A stretch of 13,609 bases of DNA from the NCBI GenBank assembly GCA_011365025.1, contig RDOF01000035.1, positions 14,154 to 27,762 of the forward strand, read 5' to 3'. Position 1 is the first letter of the stretch, and every line of letters begins with the position of its first letter. This document shows, in pieces, positions 1-6,592 of this stretch. The notes beneath the pieces were generated by a model, which worked only from the letters and a program-made list of their open reading frames with translations, searched no databases and was not told the DNA's origin. This DNA comes from Candidatus Thorarchaeota archaeon. GTDB taxonomy: Archaea > Asgardarchaeota > Thorarchaeia > Thorarchaeales > Thorarchaeaceae. Made by a program: the position numbers and the translations under genes.

Positions 1-2
1 GT

Positions 3-1061
3 CTATTCCCTCTCAGAAACGATGTTGGTTACCGTATCCATTAATGCTATGTCAACGAGTGCTTCCAGCTCCAAACCTTGCTCTTCTAGGGAGGATACAG
101 CAGGATAGCAGAATAGATTCCTTTTTGTTGCCCGTGCAATCGAGAGTACTCTTTCCTCAGCTGTTTTTGCAGGGACCTCCTCGAATTGCCCCGCAGCAGC
201 TGCGAGGCTTAGTATTGCCATTTCAAGAATGCTAGAAGGATGCTCTGCTGGGGCAAGAGATGCCATACCAGCCCCGCAGGATGGCCCTTCACCTTCAAAA
301 GACCCGTGTGCCATGACGAGCATTCTCTTCTCATCAGGTCTAGATGAGAGCCAATCTGATAGAAATGCATTCATCTGCCTGGTTTCATCATCGCTTCCGG
401 AAAATGGGGGAACATATCCTCCTAATGTTCGGATTACCATTGGGGCGCCGGCAGATGTACTAGGCGGCTGGATTCTTGAATCCGAGCAAAGCACGACTAA
501 GAGTAAATCATCCAACGGATTCGGAATGGAGAATCTTGAGAGAAGTTGGTTTTCCAATCCACAGTCACGACCTTTTCCATGAACAACAATTCGCCCCCGG
601 CCAGAATCATAATCAACTCGAATTCCTACGATTGGGACTCCTTCTGCTCCTGGATAGGATGAAACAGCATCGATTGATTGCCGAATGAGTTCATCTGGTT
701 CATTTCTCTCGAAAGTAAGCAGGATGCCGCGGTTATTGGGGAATTTGCAGTTGTAAGCAATTGGGCTGGCTGCTAGTGTGGGAGCATAGTCGGGCTCCAT
801 TAATGGAAATCCCGAAATTCGTGTTCCAAAGAATGCTTCTCCCTGTTTAATGCCAAGTAGTTGAATATCTTGCATTCCACGCCTAATGGAGGGAATCACA
901 AGCAAATCCGGAGACTGCCCCCGAGACGCTTCTTCCATTCTCTTAAGGGCTTCAGGCGAATTCCTTCGTTCGTTGGCAAAAGCTTCTGAAATCTTCGAGA
1001 GTTTTCTTATCATGACAAGAAGCCGCTCCCGTTTGACTGGAAATGAAGCTTTCTGATTCAT
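3..1061 (-). CDS. Beta-carbonic-anhydrase-like protein with an extra N-terminal domain
   Basis: This 352-residue soluble protein has two parts. Residues 1-185 match no family I know. Residues 187-270 carry the layout of a beta-class carbonic anhydrase: CSDSR at 192-196 (first zinc Cys and the Asp-Arg pair), VIRTLGG around 209-215 (like the usual V-x-R-x-A-G-N), then an LVMAH strand ending in His252 and a Cys262-Gly. In beta-carbonic anhydrases the second motif is H-x2-C; here nine residues, rich in Gly and Glu, separate His from Cys. Zinc binding is therefore plausible but bicarbonate activity is not assured. The start is uncertain: the same frame opens at a TTG at 1109, which adds 16 residues with an unnatural hydrophobic stretch. 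I prefer the ATG at 1061, which leaves room for a promoter near 1117-1164. The gene is divergent from the ATP-grasp gene. A non-catalytic relative of the fold is the main alternative. Confidence 0.75.
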   Translation of the reverse strand: MNQKASFPVKRERLLVMIRKLSKISEAFANERRNSPEALKRMEEASRGQSPDLLVIPSIRRGMQDIQLLGIKQGEAFFGTRISGFPLMEPDYAPTLAASPIAYNCKFPNNRGILLTFERNEPDELIRQSIDAVSSYPGAEGVPIVGIRVDYDSGRGRIVVHGKGRDCGLENQLLSRFSIPNPLDDLLLVVLCSDSRIQPPSTSAGAPMVIRTLGGYVPPFSGSDDETRQMNAFLSDWLSSRPDEKRMLVMAHGSFEGEGPSCGAGMASLAPAEHPSSILEMAILSLAAAAGQFEEVPAKTAEERVLSIARATKRNLFCYPAVSSLEEQGLELEALVDIALMDTVTNIVSERE

Positions 1062-1168
1062 ATTCAAATCAAGAGGCAGAAACGCTACGAGAGGAAATCG
1101 GAGTATCAATTGAGCTGTATACGGATTTCTTCAACCGCAGAAGGGCTTAGATGAGCTTTTTATTGGTT

Positions 1169-1177
1169 CATTATACT
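1169..1177 (+). promoter_or_regulatory. Candidate TATA box for the ATP-grasp gene
   Basis: The AT-rich element CATTATACT ends about 28 bases before the ATG at 1205. That spacing would give a leaderless or nearly leaderless transcript and supports 1205 over the in-frame ATG at 1151, which would lie upstream of this box. The call rests on motif and spacing only. The same region must also hold the promoter of the divergent gene. Confidence 0.3.
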
Positions 1178-1204
1178 CACAGACTGAATTCCAAATACGA
1201 GTTG

Positions 1205-2101
1205 ATGCAAGTGGCGCTCTTCGGTGTAGTTTACCATGAAAATGTTAACAATTGGGCGACGGCAAGCTTGATCGAGGCGATAGAAAAGAAGGGTCATCAA
1301 GCCAAGCCTTTTCGACTTCCGGATGTTGCTGCCGAGATTCCAAACAGGTTCACGTATCTTGCAGACGAAGATGTTACAGATATGGATGGAGTGATGGTAA
1401 GAACCGTTGGCTTTGGAACGGGGGATCAAATCACTTACAGAATAAGCCTGCTTGAGCACTTTGAGGATGCGGGAATTTACGTAATGAACCCTGCATATTC
1501 GTTTCGTAGAGCCAAAGACAAGTATGCAACCCTAACGGCTCTAAATAAGGCAGGAATTAAGGTTCCAAGAACATTCATCGGAGAAAACCTGGAAGCAGCC
1601 ATCAATTTTGCGGAAGAGGTTGGTGATGTTGTCATTAAGCCGCTAATTGGAGCAAGAGGACTAGGTTCCATCAGGGCAGGACACACAGAGCTGACATACC
1701 GTGCAATGAAATTCATACACCAGTTGGGACAAGTGATCTACGTTCAGGAAATGGTAGAGAAGCCAGATCGTGATATCAGGGCTTTTGTCATCGGAGGAAA
1801 GCTGGTTGGAGCAATGTACAGGTACCTTCCTGAGGGACAAGAAGACGAATGGCGGACAAATGTCCATGGAGGCGGTCGGGCGGAGGTTGCAGAACTTGAC
1901 GGTGAATACACAGAGTGTGCACTGAAAGTTGCAGAGGTACTCAATCTGGACTACACGGGAGTGGACATCCTAGAATCCCCTGATGGACCCTGCGTTATTG
2001 AAGCGAATGCAGCCCCCTCGTGGAGCGCCCTCTCGCGTGTCACAAACTTGGACATAGCAGGAATGATAATAGACAGGCTAGTAGAAAAATCTAGGAAGTA
2101 G
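1205..2101 (+). CDS. RimK-type ATP-grasp ligase (possible MptN-like glutamate ligase)
   Basis: This is a 298-residue soluble ATP-grasp enzyme of the RimK/LysX/MptN/CofF group, which joins an amino acid (often L-glutamate) to a carboxylate through an acyl phosphate. The N-terminal domain starts with QVALFGVVYHENVNNW, followed by NPAYSFRRAKDKY (about 95-107), typical of RimK proteins. The ATP-grasp core has KPLIGARGLGS (145-155), YVQEM (179-183), DRDIRAFV (188-195) and WRTNVHGGGRAE (216-227). Metal ligands appear as Asp254 and the Glu266-x-Asn268 pair in VIEANAAPSW. An upstream in-frame ATG at 1151 would add 18 residues, but family members begin near the first beta strand, so 1205 is preferred. 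Because the window also encodes a tetrahydromethanopterin-type methyltransferase, tetrahydromethanopterin:glutamate ligase (MptN) is an attractive specific role. Substrate cannot be read from motifs; CofF, LysX or a protein-modifying RimK remain possible. Confidence 0.88.
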   Translation: MQVALFGVVYHENVNNWATASLIEAIEKKGHQAKPFRLPDVAAEIPNRFTYLADEDVTDMDGVMVRTVGFGTGDQITYRISLLEHFEDAGIYVMNPAYSFRRAKDKYATLTALNKAGIKVPRTFIGENLEAAINFAEEVGDVVIKPLIGARGLGSIRAGHTELTYRAMKFIHQLGQVIYVQEMVEKPDRDIRAFVIGGKLVGAMYRYLPEGQEDEWRTNVHGGGRAEVAELDGEYTECALKVAEVLNLDYTGVDILESPDGPCVIEANAAPSWSALSRVTNLDIAGMIIDRLVEKSRK

Positions 2102-2169
2102 AGGATAATAGTATCGACAAGTTAGTGCATGAGCTTGCAGCGTATTAGAGAATAGATTGAGTGTTGCAT

Positions 2170-2904
2170 TTACGGCACAGACAGTGCTTGCTCAACTTCC
2201 TCACGCGTTAGGATGTGGAAGACATTGTCCTTAACACTAATCTTGCCAATCTCAACGGTTCTTGCCCGTTCTGCCGCAGTCTTGGCAGTCTTGTCTCCGC
2301 TCACTTTCGTTAGGCCTTCAAGTGCAAGCTTTGTGGCGCCCACCAAATCCAAGCTGTCTTTGTAATTCTCGCTGAAGAAGTCGCGAACAACCTCAGCCTC
2401 TTTGCCAATTGCCGCAGCCTTCCAGCCCCAGAAGGACCCGCTCGGATCAGTGGTATATAGCTGTGGGCCAAAGTGATCAACACCACCGACAAGAAGTGAA
2501 ACTCCAAAGGGACGAACGCCTCCGTACTGAGTGTGCATTTGCTTTGTGTCACATATGTTGACTACAAGCGATTGAATTGAAATTGGCTCGTCATAACTCA
2601 GCCTGTTTACCTGAGCTTGGACACGGGCCTGATCAATGAGTTTACGAGCATCGGCATGAAGTCCAGCAATTGCAGTCCCTACATGGTCATCGATGAGCAG
2701 GAGCTTCTTCAAGGTATCAAGGTCCACAAGAGAGTGAGGGGACCTCTTCTCGCCGGCCAGCACAACCCCATCTACTGCTTTGACGCCCACTGCAAGTGGA
2801 CCATGCCTAACAGCCTCAGTAGCATATTCTACCTGGTAGAGGCGGCCTTCGGGACTAAATACTGTAATTGCTCGGTCGTAGCCCATGCTCTGTGTAGGGA
2901 ACAT
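2170..2904 (-). CDS. psmA: 20S proteasome alpha subunit
   Basis: This 244-residue protein is the archaeal proteasome alpha subunit. Seven copies form each outer ring of the 20S core and gate substrate entry. The signature N-terminal region is present: GYDRAITVFSPEGRLYQVEYA at about 8-28, the gate and H0 helix, followed by EAVRHGPLAVGVK. LDTLKKLLLIDDHVGTAIAGLHADAR (62-87) contains Lys67, which aligns with the pocket lysine that receives the C-terminal tails of the ATPase. RPFGVSLLVGG (131-141) and YTTDPSGSFWGWKAAAIG (150-167) are also typical. Length is normal for the family. There is no N-terminal catalytic threonine, as expected for alpha. Neither the beta subunit nor the PAN ATPase is adjacent. 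The ATG start at 2904 is supported by the conserved N-terminus and by an upstream TATA element. No rival annotation is plausible. Confidence 0.97.
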   Translation of the reverse strand: MFPTQSMGYDRAITVFSPEGRLYQVEYATEAVRHGPLAVGVKAVDGVVLAGEKRSPHSLVDLDTLKKLLLIDDHVGTAIAGLHADARKLIDQARVQAQVNRLSYDEPISIQSLVVNICDTKQMHTQYGGVRPFGVSLLVGGVDHFGPQLYTTDPSGSFWGWKAAAIGKEAEVVRDFFSENYKDSLDLVGATKLALEGLTKVSGDKTAKTAAERARTVEIGKISVKDNVFHILTREEVEQALSVP

Positions 2905-2943
2905 TTCTGACTCTCCAATATCTTTACCAAAAAGTGGGTGGTC

Positions 2944-2950
2944 AAAAAAA
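2944..2950 (-). terminator. T-tract, possible terminator of the radical-SAM gene
   Basis: On the minus strand a run of seven T follows the radical-SAM stop codon by about 50 bases. Archaeal RNA polymerase terminates on such U-tracts without needing a hairpin. The tract lies close to the predicted psmA start site, so it could separate the two transcripts. No stem-loop was found. Confidence 0.3.
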
Positions 2951-2964
2951 CCTCAAGTGAAGTG

Positions 2965-2976
2965 CGTTTAAAAGCT
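2965..2976 (-). promoter_or_regulatory. Candidate TATA box for psmA
   Basis: The minus strand reads AGCTTTTAAACG, a good archaeal TATA match, about 62 bases before the psmA ATG. Initiation 25 or so bases downstream would give a short leader of about 35-40 bases, with a purine-rich GGAGAG about 5 bases before the start. Transcription of psmA from its own promoter fits the gap between it and the upstream gene. Confidence 0.45.
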
Positions 2977-2999
2977 TGTCTGTGTGTTTGTTTGCTGAT

Positions 3000-3695
3000 T
3001 CAACGCCACTCTAGACGGAGAGATATTTTCTTTGGGAGGTCTTTCAGCACAGGGTCCAGCTCAGACCGAGGGGGGTTGTAGAACCAGGTCGTGTCTTTTT
3101 GTCTCACTCCAACAGACGAAATGTAGTTCTGAACAACATATTCGCCTTTGAATCCCATTTCGTCAAGAAGTTGGATAATGCCAAGAATATCCTCGGGCGT
3201 GGTTAGACCTCCAACATAGGTGGTCCTTGGCCAAAAGGCAACATCTGAATCCATGATAAGCGTGATGCTCTGAAGAACTCTGACCCATGGATTCTGCTTT
3301 GTCCGTGCCACTTTCATGTAGTTGGAAGGTGTGGTCTTGATATCAACCCAAACCGAGTCCAAGTATTGTAGTGATGCATCAAGGACATTCGGTACAGAGC
3401 CATTAGTATTGAGGTTCATGTGTTTTGGCTCCGTCTTTTTAAGGGCTTTAAGCAAATTCGGCAAATCCCTGTGAATCGTGGGTTCTCCCCCCGTGATGCA
3501 GAATCCGTCAGATAGATGGCCGGATGCCCTTTGTACAATATCATCAATTTCAACAATTAGTCCGGATTCAAGGGGAATCAGTCCCGAGTTCTGGCAGAAA
3601 GCGCAGTCGAAGTTGCAGCCTGCCGTGAATATGGTGGTCACCGGAATACCGGGGACATCAACCAAACTAATGTCGATTATTGACGACACACGCAT
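3000..3695 (-). CDS. Radical SAM activating enzyme, NrdG/PFL-activase type
   Basis: This is a 231-residue radical S-adenosylmethionine protein. The 4Fe-4S motif is C27-x3-C31-x2-C34 (CNFDCAFC), preceded by DISLVDVPGIPVTTIFTAGC, the opening typical of the archaeal class annotated as anaerobic ribonucleoside-triphosphate reductase activating protein. GGEPT at 69-73 is the SAM-binding strand, LNTNGS (95-100) and WVDIKT (116-121) are further barrel strands. Length fits a minimal activase with no extra iron-sulfur domain. Such enzymes generate a glycyl radical on NrdD, but several related activases (PFL-type and others) share these motifs, and no glycyl-radical partner gene lies in the window, so the substrate protein is unproven. 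The ATG at 3695 gives the natural N-terminus. It is probably transcribed alone: 67 bases separate it from the membrane-protein gene upstream and 95 from psmA downstream. Confidence 0.88.
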   Translation of the reverse strand: MRVSSIIDISLVDVPGIPVTTIFTAGCNFDCAFCQNSGLIPLESGLIVEIDDIVQRASGHLSDGFCITGGEPTIHRDLPNLLKALKKTEPKHMNLNTNGSVPNVLDASLQYLDSVWVDIKTTPSNYMKVARTKQNPWVRVLQSITLIMDSDVAFWPRTTYVGGLTTPEDILGIIQLLDEMGFKGEYVVQNYISSVGVRQKDTTWFYNPPRSELDPVLKDLPKKISLRLEWR

Positions 3696-3762
3696 GATTG
3701 TTCTACACTCATTTGAACGCGAGAATCATGATGATAAGTTTTCAGCTATAGTGTGACTCGAT

Positions 3763-5508
3763 CTATTCATCTTCCTGAATCGTAAGCTTGTTTATTTCAC
3801 TCATAACGCGATCCCGCACTATGTCCACATTGTGAGTAGGGGTTTCAATCGTCACGTCCTGGATTAGGTGGTTCTTTCTATCATAGCAAAGCGTCACCTT
3901 GACCTCTGGCACATTAGGGATGTCATCAACTTCGTAAAGAACACGAACTGGCTCGCGATCATCCTGAAGTTCTTCGTCAACTGCTACAATCTCCTTCTCA
4001 TCCAAGAATTGCTCAACGGCTCCAAGGTGATAGGGTCTGTTGATAGCGATTCGCAGGAGATGGTTGGTTTTGACTCTGGTTGCCAAAATGTCCATTCCTT
4101 TCTTTAAGAAGAAGCTTATGCCAACCCATAGTCCAATGGCGATAATGAAGAATATCAACGGATTCTCAGTAGGAAATGCCGCGTAATCGGTAATGTATTC
4201 CCCAGTTAGCGCGAACACTATGTCAAAAGCAATTGTTCCTGATAGAATGAGTTCTATAACATTAAGGACATTCCCAGAGCGCTCATTTGCACGGATAACC
4301 TCTGCCGTGCTGTGGGTATTGTCCCTTAAGGCAGAATAGACGCGTCGCATCTGCTGTTCAATCTGCGTTGAGAGCAAGGTCTGGAGACCTTCCACCTCGC
4401 TCTCTAGGCTCCCAATGTCAACCTCAATGTCATCAATTCGATTGATCAGTCTTTTGAATGTCAGATCCATGTTGAACAGATCCTGTATCTTCTCGTCAAT
4501 CTCCTCACTAGCAATTTCCCAGCGCTGATGAATCATGCGAAATCCACGATTCAAATAGCCACCAATTGACTTCAATATGGTGAAATTGGATGAAGCCTCG
4601 CTGAGAACATTCTGCGCTTTTGTTATTACAGTGTAGTCACCCTCAGAAGTTCGGTCTAGGAATCTGCGGACATGAGCCAATTCATCCCATAGGAGTGACA
4701 TTCTATGGAAGACACTATCAACAAACATCTCTGTACTTCGAAGAAGAGAGTAGAATGAAGCCAAGGACTCGTATTTTCTCCAATTCTTCGAAATGAAGAA
4801 GATACCTGCATCACCTCCTAGAATCAGGGTATCATCATCAGGGTAGTGATGAGCAATCGAAAGGTTGTCCAAAATTTGCTCTAATTCGTTCTGATATTCC
4901 TCCCCGTCCAAATACTGGCGAGGTTCCAAGAGGGGGTGAATCTCTTCGGCGAGCACAGCAACAAACTTGTAGCGGTCAACCGAGTGCCCCTTGTAGATGC
5001 AGTCAATCAGCCTCCTCTGATGGTGAGTCAGAAGAGTATCCATCATCAGGGAGCTATCGGTGGAGAGGTCACTTAGTATTCTTGCAAGCTTGTCAATTGA
5101 TACTGAACGGGTTGCTTGGTCCCCATTGCCAACAAACACGAGCTCGGCTCCATAGATAATGTGACCTTCGTGGCTCAGGTAGATGCCAACAATCTCACGC
5201 TGTTCTATTCCAATATCGCTCGGGTCTTGAATGGAAGCCTCGCAGGCGATAAACTCCGAGTGTCTCGAATCGAGAACCCGTATTGAATTGCACCTCTGCT
5301 CCGAAACAAAAGTGGGATGCTCCGGAAATTCGTCCATGAGCATCGTGACAAATTCGCCCTCGATTGGCCTATCTGACATGAGCTTCTTGCTAATGTCCTC
5401 TAGGATATTGCGGTCAAAGGGGATGAATTCACTTAGAATCATTCGTACTTTGTCGAGCTTAATTGATTCAGTCAGCTCATCTCTGATTTGGTCATTATTC
5501 TCGTTCAA
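3763..5508 (-). CDS. Coiled-coil protein with two membrane helices, function unknown
   Basis: I do not recognise this 581-residue protein. It has a long acidic, probably alpha/beta N-terminal part (1-245) without a signal peptide. A mostly helical middle follows (245-410), with coiled-coil-like stretches at about 330-395. Two hydrophobic segments lie at about 413-435 and 450-468, separated by a short acidic linker. A C-terminal domain (about 480-581) looks soluble. With a linker of only about 15 residues, both large parts probably face the cytoplasm, with a hairpin through the membrane; this recalls the CorA-type order of coiled coil then two helices, but no GMN motif is present. The start is a TTG overlapping the upstream stop as TTGA, backed by a GGGGAGGA site six bases upstream, which settles it despite the rare codon. 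The next in-frame ATG is at residue 23. It forms an operon with the 191-residue gene before it, and the two probably act together. Confidence 0.85.
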   Translation of the reverse strand: MNENNDQIRDELTESIKLDKVRMILSEFIPFDRNILEDISKKLMSDRPIEGEFVTMLMDEFPEHPTFVSEQRCNSIRVLDSRHSEFIACEASIQDPSDIGIEQREIVGIYLSHEGHIIYGAELVFVGNGDQATRSVSIDKLARILSDLSTDSSLMMDTLLTHHQRRLIDCIYKGHSVDRYKFVAVLAEEIHPLLEPRQYLDGEEYQNELEQILDNLSIAHHYPDDDTLILGGDAGIFFISKNWRKYESLASFYSLLRSTEMFVDSVFHRMSLLWDELAHVRRFLDRTSEGDYTVITKAQNVLSEASSNFTILKSIGGYLNRGFRMIHQRWEIASEEIDEKIQDLFNMDLTFKRLINRIDDIEVDIGSLESEVEGLQTLLSTQIEQQMRRVYSALRDNTHSTAEVIRANERSGNVLNVIELILSGTIAFDIVFALTGEYITDYAAFPTENPLIFFIIAIGLWVGISFFLKKGMDILATRVKTNHLLRIAINRPYHLGAVEQFLDEKEIVAVDEELQDDREPVRVLYEVDDIPNVPEVKVTLCYDRKNHLIQDVTIETPTHNVDIVRDRVMSEINKLTIQEDE

Positions 5509-6080
5509 TGGAAATCCTCCCCGTGTTCCGAGATTCTCAAATTAAGATAGTCAGGAAGATACCGCTTAACTTCGTAGGACACGTCCTCAATGTCATCTAT
5601 GTCAATTCGGACTTCCTTCTTGCATGTAGGGCAAATGAAGAAGAAGGCACGGTTTCGAATAATAACAGGTCGCGGAACTCCGCATTCATCTTCTACGGTT
5701 TTGGAAACCGCAGTTCGATATGACTGAGGCAGGCTGTTGACAGTTTCCTTGCCCAAACCCGTGAGTCGAAAAGCGGTCAAATACCCGAATTTTGATGTAC
5801 TCAGCCTTAGTATTGACAGGAGTCGGAGGTTCAGTAGGTCTTCAAGGTCATCCTTGCCTTCCCTACTAATATTGAGGAGCTGACGAGACCCATCAAGCAT
5901 TGGAACGCTCCAAGGAGCATAGTCATAGTCTGGGAAGAGGTTCTCAACAATACCTTGGTAGACGATTGCCATCAAAGGCAGTTCCTTAATCCAGACCAAC
6001 TCGTCCGTAGGACCGTTCTCGGTATACTCGTCGATTAGCACAAGCAGATGTTTCATTTCTTCTGTTAGTTCTGTTTCCAT
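5505..6080 (-). CDS. Probable winged-helix protein with a CxxC element, function unknown
   Basis: This 191-residue protein is first in a two-gene operon. Residues 60-120 look like a winged helix: LNISREGKDDLEDLL, then LRLLSILRLSTSKFG, then YLTAFRLTGLGKE, where a basic/aromatic strand followed by LTxxGKE is common in archaeal wHTH regulators. The C-terminal region has Cys133, then CPTC at 150-153 followed by KKEVRIDIDDIED, like half of a zinc ribbon; only three cysteines are seen in this section, so a full four-Cys site would need another ligand. No membrane segment is visible. The ATG at 6080 is preceded by GGAGGT ten bases upstream. The stop overlaps the TTG start of the membrane protein, so translation is likely coupled. 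A DNA-binding or adaptor role for the membrane partner is inferred, not shown. Confidence 0.8.
   Translation of the reverse strand: METELTEEMKHLLVLIDEYTENGPTDELVWIKELPLMAIVYQGIVENLFPDYDYAPWSVPMLDGSRQLLNISREGKDDLEDLLNLRLLSILRLSTSKFGYLTAFRLTGLGKETVNSLPQSYRTAVSKTVEDECGVPRPVIIRNRAFFFICPTCKKEVRIDIDDIEDVSYEVKRYLPDYLNLRISEHGEDFH
5515..5522 (-). promoter_or_regulatory. Strong ribosome binding site for the membrane-protein gene
   Basis: The minus strand carries GGGGAGGA six bases before the TTG at 5508, lying inside the end of the upstream gene. It is the best Shine-Dalgarno match noticed in the window and identifies TTG as the start codon. Confidence 0.75.
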
Positions 6081-6090
6081 ATCACCCGTG

Positions 6091-6097
6091 ACCTCCT
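6091..6097 (-). promoter_or_regulatory. Ribosome binding site for the winged-helix/Cys gene
   Basis: AGGAGGT on the minus strand lies ten bases before the ATG at 6080. It supports this start and implies a leadered transcript, in contrast to the leaderless arrangement inferred for the deacetylase gene. Confidence 0.6.
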
Positions 6098-6167
6098 ACG
6101 ATATGGGCTCAGACTCCTGAATCAGCAGCACCAACTAATTAGTATTCCCAGTACGTTTGCACGCCAA

Positions 6168-6180
6168 TTTATATATAATA
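6168..6180 (-). promoter_or_regulatory. TATA box of the two-gene operon, near-symmetrical
   Basis: A 13-base AT-only tract (TTTATATATAATA on the plus strand) sits about 90 bases before the ATG at 6080. Initiation about 25 bases downstream would leave a leader of roughly 65 bases that includes the AGGAGGT site. Because the tract reads almost the same on both strands it could also direct transcription toward the small ORF on the plus strand; in that case the ORF would have to start at the internal ATG 6252. Confidence 0.45.
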
Positions 6181-6524
6181 TGAAATATTCGGTGATAATT
6201 ACTAGAACCCTTATAGATGAGTTCCAGCATTCGCTTTTTGGGGACCAGAAGATGTCGGAGCCAAATGTAAGCCGAAACGAGATTTTGCAGAGCACTCTAT
6301 TTCACATTCAGTTGAAGCAATGTCAGTACATAGATAATTTTCCTGAAACTGTTGCAGACATTATTGACCAGAGCATCAAGAACAACAAGCTAAGAAGATA
6401 TGAGGAGATAAAACGCAAACTCTATCGTATCAAAACGAACTTCTTTGACATCAATAGAAACAAGGTCAAGAAGTGTGATTTCTTCGAATCATTGTATAAC
6501 AGAATCGCTAGGCGAATCTCGTAG
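6180..6524 (+). CDS. Small basic hypothetical protein
   Basis: An open frame of 114 codons, or 90 if it starts at the in-frame ATG at 6252. The product is rich in Lys, Arg, Asn and Ile, probably helical (RRYEEIKRKLYRIKTNFF), with three cysteines from the Cys48 region onward and no recognisable motif. Base composition is more AT-rich than the neighbours and the codons favour AAG/AAC/ATA. The 6180 ATG falls at the end of a TATA-like tract, so a transcript from that box would begin downstream of it; the 6252 ATG is the better start in that case. The gene is divergent from the two-gene operon and converges on the histidine kinase. It may be a real orphan gene or an open frame by chance; no homology is recognised. 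Confidence 0.4.
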   Translation: MKYSVIITRTLIDEFQHSLFGDQKMSEPNVSRNEILQSTLFHIQLKQCQYIDNFPETVADIIDQSIKNNKLRRYEEIKRKLYRIKTNFFDINRNKVKKCDFFESLYNRIARRIS

Positions 6525-6582
6525 AGCGCAGGGGACTACTGAAATCGAGAACTCTTTGCTGTGCTACCATTCCCTATTCAGC

Positions 6583-6588
6583 AAAAAA
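6583..6588 (-). terminator. T-tract terminator of the histidine kinase gene
   Basis: On the minus strand TTTTTT follows the kinase TAG stop by four bases. A 7-base inverted repeat (TTTGCTG at 6555-6561 with CAGCAAA at 6579-6585) partly overlaps it and could act for the convergent small ORF. The U-tract mechanism is known for archaea; the assignment here is positional. Confidence 0.4.
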
Positions 6589-6592
6589 GGGA

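Noticed and set aside
229..688. Plus-strand frames opposite the carbonic-anhydrase-like gene
   Set aside because: Two overlapping frames with no family features; the opposite strand has the conserved CSDSR and His/Cys motifs.
4120..4280. CorA magnesium channel for the membrane protein
   Set aside because: The order of coiled coil then two helices is similar, but there is no GMN motif at the end of the first helix, and CorA has almost no sequence after the second helix whereas this protein has about 110 residues.
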